A stretch of DNA of 64,000 nt from Amycolatopsis deserti (GTDB taxonomy: Bacteria > Actinomycetota > Actinomycetes > Mycobacteriales > Pseudonocardiaceae). Under the pieces are notes generated by a model. It was not told the DNA's origin and did not search any database. It was given only the letters and a program-made list of their open reading frames with translations. Location: the NCBI RefSeq assembly GCF_014653945.1, contig NZ_BNAU01000001.1, forward strand, positions 930,001 through 994,000, read 5' to 3'. This document shows positions 52,037 through 58,168 of this stretch, piece by piece. The position numbers were made by a program, and so were the translations under genes. Position 1 is the stretch's first letter. The number at the start of each line of letters is the position of its first letter.

Positions 52037-53524
52037 ATGGCACGCAGCACCGCCCCCCGACCGCCGTCCGTCGTGATCATCGGCGCCGGTTTCGGTGGCC
52101 TGGCCATCGCGACCGAACTGGTCCGCGCCGGTTTCGCGAACTTCACGATCCTGGAGAGAGCGGACGAGATCGGCGGGGTGTGGCGGGAGAACACCTACCC
52201 CGGCGCCGGTTGCGACATCCCGTCGCCGCTGTACTCGTTCTCCCACCGGCCCAACCCCGACTGGCCGATGCGGTTCTCCCTGCAGGCCGACATCAAGACC
52301 TACCTCGAGGAGGTCGCCCGCGAGTACGGGGTGACCGGCCGGATCCGCTTCGGCACCGGTGCGGCCTCCGCCGAGTTCGACGAGCGCAGCGGCCGGTGGC
52401 GCGTGCGCACCGAGGCCGGCGAGGTGATCGAGGCCGACGTCCTGGTGCCCGCGGTGGGGCAGCTGTCCCAGCCGGCGCTGCCGGACATCGCCGGCCGCGA
52501 GTCCTTTCGCGGACCCGCTTTCCACTCCGCGGCGTGGGACCACGACGCCGATCTGGCCGGCAAGCGGATCGCGGTGATCGGCACCGGCGCCAGCGCCATC
52601 CAGTTCGTGCCCAAGCTGCAGCGGATCGCCGGGCACGTCACGGTGTTCCAGCGCTCGGCGCCGTGGATCGTGCCGAAGAACGACGTGGCTTACAAACGGT
52701 GGCACCGCGCGCTGTTCCGCCGCCTGCCGGTCACCCAGAAGATCGAGCGGTTCCGCATCTGGCTGATCTGCGAGTTCCTCTCGCTCGGGCTCGTCGACCT
52801 CCCGCCCGTGCGCCGGTACCTGGAACGGCTGGCGAGCAGGCACCTGGAGAGCCAGGTGCCGGATCCGGAGCTGCGCGCCAAGCTCACCCCGGACTACGAG
52901 CCCGGGTGCAAGCGCGCGTTGTTCTCCAACGACTACTACCCGGCCCTGACCCAGCCGAACGTCTCGGTGGAGACCGAGAAGATCGTGGAGATCGTGCCCG
53001 AGGGCGTGCGCACCGCCGACGGCGTGCTGCACGAGGCGGACGTCCTGGTCTACGGCACCGGGTTCCGCGCCACCGACTTCCTGGTGCCGATGACGGTGCG
53101 CGGCCGCGGCGGAGCCGAGCTGGCGGAGACCTGGCGCGACGGCGCGTGGGCCTACCTCGGCATGACGGTGCCGGGGTTTCCGAACCTGTTCCTGGTCTAC
53201 GGCCCGAACACCAACTTGGGCGGCAACTCGATCGTGTACATGCTCGAATCGCAGGCCCGCTACATCGTGCAGGCGGTGCGCGCGCTGGCGGGCAGGCCGG
53301 GGGTGGCGCTCGACGTCAAGCCCGAGGTCGCCGCGCGCTTCGACACCGTGCTGCAGCGCAAGCTCGGCCGCTCGGTGTGGACCCGCTGTTCCAGCTGGTA
53401 CCGGAACGAGGCGGGCCGCATCGTGAACAACTGGCCCGGCACGGTCACCCAGTACCGGCTGAAGACCCGGGCCCTGGATCTGCACGACTACCGCGCGGTC
53501 ACGGCGGGAGGGGACGGCGCATGA
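52037..53524 (+). CDS. Flavin monooxygenase, Baeyer-Villiger type (MymA-like)
   Basis: 495 aa. The FAD motif is VIIGAGFGGLAIATELVRAG, the BVMO fingerprint FRGPAFHSAAWDHD fits F-x-G-x3-H-x3-W, and the NADPH motif is AVIGTGASAIQFVPKL. It would oxygenate ketones or related compounds to esters. Starts at ATG 52037 with GAGGAG upstream. Coupled to the downstream GMC oxidoreductase by a 4-bp overlap. Confidence 0.88.
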   Translation: MARSTAPRPPSVVIIGAGFGGLAIATELVRAGFANFTILERADEIGGVWRENTYPGAGCDIPSPLYSFSHRPNPDWPMRFSLQADIKTYLEEVAREYGVTGRIRFGTGAASAEFDERSGRWRVRTEAGEVIEADVLVPAVGQLSQPALPDIAGRESFRGPAFHSAAWDHDADLAGKRIAVIGTGASAIQFVPKLQRIAGHVTVFQRSAPWIVPKNDVAYKRWHRALFRRLPVTQKIERFRIWLICEFLSLGLVDLPPVRRYLERLASRHLESQVPDPELRAKLTPDYEPGCKRALFSNDYYPALTQPNVSVETEKIVEIVPEGVRTADGVLHEADVLVYGTGFRATDFLVPMTVRGRGGAELAETWRDGAWAYLGMTVPGFPNLFLVYGPNTNLGGNSIVYMLESQARYIVQAVRALAGRPGVALDVKPEVAARFDTVLQRKLGRSVWTRCSSWYRNEAGRIVNNWPGTVTQYRLKTRALDLHDYRAVTAGGDGA

Positions 53525-55218
53525 GCGGCGAGCTGGACTACGACGTGGTGGTCATCGGCTCGGGTTTCGGGGGCAGTGTGAGCGCGCTGCGCCTGACGGA
53601 GAAGGGCTACCGGGTGGGGGTGCTCGAGGCGGGCCGCCGGTTCGCCGACGACGAGTTCGCCAAGACCTCGTGGCGCCTGCGGAAGTACCTGTGGGCGCCG
53701 ATGCTGGGCTGCTTCGGCATCCAGCGGCTGACGTTGCTGCGTGACACGTTCGTCCTGAGCGGCAGCGGGGTCGGCGGCGGGTCGCTGGTCTACGCCAACA
53801 CGCTGTACGAGCCGCCGCGGGCGTTCTACGAGGACAAGCAGTGGGCGCACATCACCGACTGGCGTGCCGAACTGGCGCCCTACTACGACCAGGCCAAACG
53901 GATGCTCGGGGTCACCGAGTACCCGGGCACCACGCGTGCCGACCGGGTGCTGCGTGAGGTGGCCGAGGACATGGGCATCGCGCACACGGTCCGGCCGACG
54001 CCGGTCGGGGTGCTGTTCGCGACCGGCGACCAGAGGCCGGGGCAGGAGGTGCCGGACCCGTTCTTCGGCGGCGCCGGCCCGGCGCGCCGCACCTGCACGC
54101 ACTGCGGGTCGTGCATGACCGGGTGCCGGCATGGCGCGAAGAACACGCTGGTCAAGAACTACCTGCACCTGGCGGAGCGGGCGGGTGCGCGGGTGCACCC
54201 GCTGACGACGGTGGTGGACGTGCGCCCGCGGCCCGGTGGCGGGTACGTGGTGGCGACGGTCCGTACCGGTTCGCGCGGGCGGCGCCGGACGTTCACCTGC
54301 GAGCAGGTCGTGTTCGCCGCGTCGGCGCTGGGCACGCAGCGGCTGCTGCACCGGCTGCGCGACCGTGGTTCGCTGCCGAAGGTGTCGCGGCGGCTGGGGT
54401 ACCTGTCGCGCACGAACTCGGAGGCGATCCTGGCGGTGCGCTCGCGGGACAGGAGGGCCGACTACACCGACGGGGTGGCGATCACGTCGTCGATGCACCC
54501 GGACGAGGTCACGCACGTCGAGCCGGTCCGGTATGGCAAGGGCAGCAACCTGATGAGCCTGCTGGCGACTGTGCTGGTGGACGGCGGGGACGGGCACCGG
54601 CGGTGGGTGCTGGGGTTGCGGGAGCTCGTCCGGCACTGGCGGGAGCTGCCGCGCCTGCTGAACCCGCGGCGGTGGTCGGAGCAGATGGTCGGGCTGCTGG
54701 TGATGCAGGGCCTGGACAATTCGGTCACCACCTACACGCGGCGGGGCGTGTTCGGCCGCCGGATGACGACGCGCCAGGGCGACGGCGCGCCGAACCCGAC
54801 GTGGATCCCGGCCGGGCACGAGGTCGCGCGCCGGGTGGCGGCCAAGATCGACGGCGTGCCACAGGGCGCCTGGACCGACTTCGCGAACATCCCGCTGACC
54901 GGGCACTTCATCGGCGGCTGCGCGATCGGCGACTCCCCTGAGACCGGGGTGGTGGACGCCTACCAGCGGCTGTACGGCCATCCCGGCCTGCACGTGGTGG
55001 ACGGTTCGGCGATCTCGGCGAACCTGGGGGTGAACCCGTCGCTGACGATCACCGCCCAGGCCGAACGGGCGCTCGCGCTGTGGCCGAACAAGGGCGAGCC
55101 CGACCAGCGGCCGCCGCTGGGCGCGCCGTACGCCCGGGTGGCTCCGGTGGCGCCGAAGAACCCGGTGGTGCCCGAGGCCGCGCCGGGCGCGCTGCGGCTG
55201 CCGGTGACGCCGGTGTGA
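53521..55218 (+). CDS. GMC oxidoreductase, ChoD-like
   Basis: 565 aa. FAD motif VIGSGFGGSVSALRLTEKG, then GSGVGGGSLVYANTLYEPPR. A Cys-rich segment CTHCGSCMTGCRHGAKNTL, as in ChoD-type proteins, lies near residue 197. The C-terminal GMC motif is HVVDGSAISANLGVNPSLTI. ChoD-like enzymes are called cholesterol oxidases by homology, but their real substrates are doubtful. The C-terminal 45 residues are Pro/Ala-rich. The ATG at 53521 overlaps the monooxygenase stop. Confidence 0.85.
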   Translation: MSGELDYDVVVIGSGFGGSVSALRLTEKGYRVGVLEAGRRFADDEFAKTSWRLRKYLWAPMLGCFGIQRLTLLRDTFVLSGSGVGGGSLVYANTLYEPPRAFYEDKQWAHITDWRAELAPYYDQAKRMLGVTEYPGTTRADRVLREVAEDMGIAHTVRPTPVGVLFATGDQRPGQEVPDPFFGGAGPARRTCTHCGSCMTGCRHGAKNTLVKNYLHLAERAGARVHPLTTVVDVRPRPGGGYVVATVRTGSRGRRRTFTCEQVVFAASALGTQRLLHRLRDRGSLPKVSRRLGYLSRTNSEAILAVRSRDRRADYTDGVAITSSMHPDEVTHVEPVRYGKGSNLMSLLATVLVDGGDGHRRWVLGLRELVRHWRELPRLLNPRRWSEQMVGLLVMQGLDNSVTTYTRRGVFGRRMTTRQGDGAPNPTWIPAGHEVARRVAAKIDGVPQGAWTDFANIPLTGHFIGGCAIGDSPETGVVDAYQRLYGHPGLHVVDGSAISANLGVNPSLTITAQAERALALWPNKGEPDQRPPLGAPYARVAPVAPKNPVVPEAAPGALRLPVTPV

Positions 55219-55357
55219 GCCGCGGCGGCCGGGGTGGCTCGGATCCTGCGGGTCACGCGGCTCTGGGCCTTGGTGCCGGCTGGCTCCTAGAGAACCGTGC
55301 CCTGCCGCCCGTCTCTGAGCTGTACTTGTTGTGTCATCCCGATTCGAGGTCCGCCTG

Positions 55358-56365
55358 ATGTCCGATTACCCGCCCGAGCCGTGGCACCTGCGCGGCGACA
55401 TGCACGTCTCCGCCTGGGTTGTCCCCGTCGGGGAGCTGCCCGAGCTGCCGCCCGGCGTGCGGCCGCTGACGGTGGCCGGGCGGGCGTTGGTGCTCGCCGC
55501 GTGGGTCGACTACCAGCCGCCCGGGGTGCTGTCCTACCGCGAGCTGATGGTGACGGTGGTGGTCCGGGGCGGGCTCACCGTGACGATCCCGCACATCTGG
55601 GTGGACAGCCCGGCCTCGCTCGCCGGAGGCCGCGCGCTGTGGCACATCCCGAAGGACCTGGCCGAGTTCACGCTCACCGAGGGGCGGGACAGCAGTGCGG
55701 AAGACCGCGCCGGAGGGGAGCGGGTGCCGGGCGGGGCGGCTCGCGCCGGTGGAGACTCGCCGGCTGGGCTGGAGTCCAGCCGGCAGGCCGGTGCTGGTGG
55801 CGACCAGCTGGCTGGGCGGGAGCCCGGCGAGAAGGCCCGCGCTGGTGGAGACCCGGTGATCGGGCCGGGCGGAGGCCAGGAGACCTGGCCGGGGTTCATC
55901 GCGGGAGCTGGTGCTGGTTGGGACTACCTGGCAGGGCGCGAGCCCGGCGGGAAGGCCCTCAGCGGTGGAAACCCGCTGGATCGGCCGAATCTCGGCGCGG
56001 AGGCGGGTGCCGGTGTGGAGTCGGTCGCCGGGACGGAGCCCGGCGGGGAGGCCCGAGCCGGTGTGGAACCGATAGCCGGGGCGGTGTTCAGCGCCGAGGC
56101 CCGCGCCGGTGGGGAACTGCTCGCCCGGGCGGAGTTTCGGCGGCGGCACGTGCTGCCCCTGCGGGTGCCGCTGGCCTTCTCCGTCCTGCAGCGGGGGCCC
56201 AAGCGCAGCCCGGTGCGGGTGGCGGCTCGGCTCGGGGTGGCTCGATCGGCGTGGCGGGTCGGCGCGGGTGGGCCGCTCGCGTTCCTGGCGGGGCGCCGTC
56301 CGCTGCTCAGCCTGGTCGCCCGGGACTTCCGGATGCGCTTCGGCGGTGGCCCGGACAGCGAATGA
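55358..56365 (+). CDS. Acetoacetate-decarboxylase family protein with inserted repeats
   Basis: About 335 aa. The N-terminal half (MSDYPPEPWHLRGDMHVSAW; VDYQPPGVLSYRELMVTVVV; IWVDSPASLAGGRALWHIPK) and C-terminal half (LPLRVPLAFSVLQRGPKRSP; LLSLVARDFRMRFGG) together make one ADC-like domain. About 149 residues of Gly/Ala/Glu-rich repeats (residues 112-260) are inserted between them in frame. Relatives are usually near 200 aa without such an insert. The ATG at 55358 has GAGG upstream; GTG 55331 is an alternative. No catalytic Lys is evident, so decarboxylase activity is unproven. Confidence 0.72.
   Translation: MSDYPPEPWHLRGDMHVSAWVVPVGELPELPPGVRPLTVAGRALVLAAWVDYQPPGVLSYRELMVTVVVRGGLTVTIPHIWVDSPASLAGGRALWHIPKDLAEFTLTEGRDSSAEDRAGGERVPGGAARAGGDSPAGLESSRQAGAGGDQLAGREPGEKARAGGDPVIGPGGGQETWPGFIAGAGAGWDYLAGREPGGKALSGGNPLDRPNLGAEAGAGVESVAGTEPGGEARAGVEPIAGAVFSAEARAGGELLARAEFRRRHVLPLRVPLAFSVLQRGPKRSPVRVAARLGVARSAWRVGAGGPLAFLAGRRPLLSLVARDFRMRFGGGPDSE
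55691..56137 (+). repeat. Intragenic tandem repeat, about 8 units of 48 bp
   Basis: Degenerate 16-residue units, for example AGREPGEKARAGGDPV, AGREPGGKALSGGNPL, AGTEPGGEARAGVEPI and AGAVFSAEARAGGELL. One unit is 24 residues long. All keep the reading frame. The last unit runs into the normal ADC-family strand (ARAEFRRRHVLPL), so the array probably grew by duplication of that native segment. Confidence 0.85.
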
Positions 56366-56607
56366 CACGCCTGTAAGTCACCCTGGTGGTCTAATCTGCC
56401 ACGCGAATCTGATCACCGACCGTCGCCACGACTCCACCGCATCGGGGGGTTTAACGGCGGCGCGGCCGATTCTCGCCCGACCTGATCACGTCCGGTGACG
56501 GCTTTTCGCTCGCGTTGTCGCAGCGCATGAACTTGCGGCTACTTCACGGCACTTCGGCACCGTCTCAAACGTCGTTCGTCCGGGTGAGCCCGGCGCGGGC
56601 CGCGCAA

Positions 56608-56640
56608 TTGCCCTCCACCAGCACAAGCGGCTGCTAGCGT
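56608..56640 (+). promoter_or_regulatory. Probable promoter of small secreted protein gene 1
   Basis: TTGCCC (56608-56613) and TAGCGT (56635-56640) are 21 bp apart, directly before GTCTGCCGTGCTCGCGAC (56639-56656). The second gene copy has TTGCTT and TAATGT at exactly the same spacing before the same 18-bp block, so these hexamers are conserved. The 21-bp spacer is unusual for the main sigma factor. The whole gap 56366-56707 holds no other gene. Confidence 0.5.
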
Positions 56641-56707
56641 CTGCCGTGCTCGCGACCGGGGTCACCCGCAGCGAGCGGAACTGTACCCGAGCGATCGGAT
56701 TGAAAGA

Positions 56708-57013
56708 GTGCTGAAGAAGACCGCAATTGTTGCCGCCGCCGCGGCTGGTTTCCTGATGATCGGCTCCCCGGCCTTCGCCACGCAGGGCTCGTGGGAGGAG
56801 GGCGGCGACACCGGCCAGCTGGGCCTGCTCAACGTCGACGACGTCGCCAACGACAACAACGTCGGTGTCTGCGACAACCAGGTCAACGTCCTGGGCGTCC
56901 AGGTGGCCGACGCGCTGAACGGCGTCGGCGCGACCGTGCCGATCCTGTCCGGTGTTTCGGGCGCCCACTCCGGCGAAGCCCCGGACACCTGCGTCGCCGA
57001 GGCCGACAACTGA
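56708..57013 (+). CDS. Small secreted protein, copy 1
   Basis: 101 aa. The signal peptide is MLKKTAIVAAAAAGFLMIGS followed by PAFA, cleavage before TQGS. The mature part of about 77 residues is Asn/Asp/Val-rich: LGLLNVDDVANDNNVGVCDN, NVLGVQVADALNGVGA, ending PDTCVAEADN, with two Cys probably forming one disulfide. It is faintly reminiscent of chaplin/rodlin surface proteins of streptomycetes, but no chaplin domain is convincingly present. GTG start with GAAAGA upstream. Tandem paralogue at 57614. Confidence 0.75.
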   Translation: MLKKTAIVAAAAAGFLMIGSPAFATQGSWEEGGDTGQLGLLNVDDVANDNNVGVCDNQVNVLGVQVADALNGVGATVPILSGVSGAHSGEAPDTCVAEADN

Positions 57014-57068
57014 GGTTGCCGCCGCGGGCACAATCCTGAACCGGCGCGGCCGGTCCGGGTACCACCCA

Positions 57069-57113
57069 CGGGTGCGGACGGGAATCACTGGTACTGATTC
57101 CCGTCCGCACCCG
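57069..57113. terminator. 19-bp perfect hairpin after copy 1
   Basis: Arms CGGGTGCGGACGGGAATCA (57069-57087) and TGATTCCCGTCCGCACCCG (57095-57113) with loop CTGGTAC, followed by CTTTTG. The same structure recurs after copy 2 with a compensatory base-pair change. Probable terminator or mRNA-stabilising element. Confidence 0.8.
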
Positions 57114-57139
57114 CTTTTGTCCGGGTAGCGGAAAACACG

Positions 57140-57175
57140 AACACCCGCATTCGCATTCGAGTGCGGGTGTTTTTT
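57140..57175 (+). terminator. Rho-independent terminator after copy 1
   Basis: AACACCCGCA (57140-57149) pairs with TGCGGGTGTT (57162-57171), with a 12-nt loop and a run of six T. A good intrinsic terminator. It is the second of two hairpins downstream of copy 1. Confidence 0.85.
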
Positions 57176-57474
57176 CATGCCCCGGAACGGTGCCGGCGCA
57201 CCGTGGCGGGCCCAGCCCGGCACCCAGTCGGGGCCCTCTCAGAGCGCTCCAGTAGCCGAATGACATGCCGGTAAGTCACACGGCCGGGCTAATTGCCCGA
57301 TCTCTTCACCTCACGCAGAGTGCTCACGTTTCTACCTGATCGAGGGGTTTAGACGCTGTGCAACCTGGGGCACGCGGGCTTGATCACGCGCCGTGAATAC
57401 TTTTGCGAGTGAAACAAGCGGATAATCGCAGCGCATCGCGCATGGGGGTGCGGAACACCGGTTCGGGGGGAGCG

Positions 57475-57563
57475 AAACGTCGTTCGTCCGGGTGATGGCG
57501 GCGCGCTCGTGCATTTGCTTTCGAGGTGCCGTGCCGACTGATAATGTCTGCCGTGCTCGCGAC
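57475..57563 (+). promoter_or_regulatory. Duplicated upstream region of copy 2
   Basis: A block AACGTCGTTCGTCCGGGTGA (ending 57495) is identical to one ending at 56587 before copy 1. TTGCTT (57515-57520) and TAATGT (57542-57547) are 21 bp apart, as in copy 1, then GTCTGCCGTGCTCGCGAC (57546-57563). Further upstream, GTAAGTCAC (57271-57279) and GGGGTTTA (about 57344) also recur. Conservation between copies marks these as functional promoter or leader sequence. Confidence 0.6.
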
Positions 57564-57613
57564 GGAAGTCTCGTCGCGGCGGAACTGTAGTCGAGTTGAT
57601 GGGGAATAAAAAG

Positions 57614-57922
57614 GTGCTCAAGAAGTCCGCAATTGTTGCCGCTGCTGCGGCCGGTTTCATGATGATCGGTTCCCCGGCCTTCGCCACCCAGGGCGGAGGA
57701 TGGGACGACGGCGGCGACACGGGTCAGCTGGGTCTGATCAACGTCGACGACGTTCTCAACGACAACAACGTCGGTGTCTGCGACAACAACGTCAACGTGC
57801 TCGGCGTCCAGGTCGCCGACGCCCTGAACGGCGTGGGCCTGACCGTGCCGATCCTGACCGGCGCCTCCGAGGCCGAGTCGGGTTCCGCTCCGGACACCTG
57901 CATCGCCGAGGCCGACAACTGA
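57614..57922 (+). CDS. Small secreted protein, copy 2
   Basis: 102 aa, close paralogue of the preceding gene: VLKKSAIVAAAAAGFMMIGS signal, PAFATQGGG, then LGLINVDDVLNDNNVGVCDN and the same PDTC-AEADN end. Differences are clustered in the hinge after the signal and in LTVPILTGASEAESG. The GTG at 57614 matches the copy-1 start and has GGGGA upstream; an ATG at 57599 would put that RBS inside. Role unknown; probably a cell-surface or aerial-growth protein. Confidence 0.75.
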   Translation: MLKKSAIVAAAAAGFMMIGSPAFATQGGGWDDGGDTGQLGLINVDDVLNDNNVGVCDNNVNVLGVQVADALNGVGLTVPILTGASEAESGSAPDTCIAEADN

Positions 57923-58050
57923 CACCGGACCCCGACGGGGCCCCGGGTCGACCGACCCTGATCCGGCCGAGAAGTCCCGGTGCGGTCTGACTGCACTCCG
58001 GATGGCCCGGGACGGTTTTCTGGGTGAGAGCCGGCCGGTCACGGAAAAAA

Positions 58051-58095
58051 CGGGTGCGGACGGGAATTACTGGTACTAATTCCCGTCCGCACCCG
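58051..58095. terminator. 19-bp perfect hairpin after copy 2
   Basis: Arms CGGGTGCGGACGGGAATTA (58051-58069) and TAATTCCCGTCCGCACCCG (58077-58095), loop CTGGTAC identical to copy 1. Compared with 57069-57113 one C-G pair has become T-A on both sides, so pairing is preserved. Confidence 0.8.
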
Positions 58096-58114
58096 GTGTT
58101 CTTCGGGTAGAACA

Positions 58115-58158
58115 ACGACGAGCACCCGTATTCGAGGCGAATGCGGGTGTTTCGTCGT
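58115..58158. terminator. Second hairpin after copy 2, shared with the patatin gene end
   Basis: ACGACGA (58115-58121) with TCGTCGT (58152-58158) encloses CACCCGTATTCG/CGAATGCGGGTG. It is homologous to the terminator at 57140-57175 but extended and without the T-run. It lies between the convergent copy-2 and patatin genes and could serve both. Confidence 0.65.
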
Positions 58159-58168
58159 GCCCGCGATT

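Noticed and set aside
55334..56368. A 344-codon minus-strand ORF mirroring the ADC-family gene
   Set aside because: Same length as the sense gene because of strong third-position GC bias; sequence is His/Arg/Pro low complexity without any domain.
56366..58168. Possible CRISPR array or riboswitch from repeated blocks
   Set aside because: The repeats occur only twice, are tied to two paralogous genes and are not regularly spaced, which fits segmental duplication. No cas genes are present.
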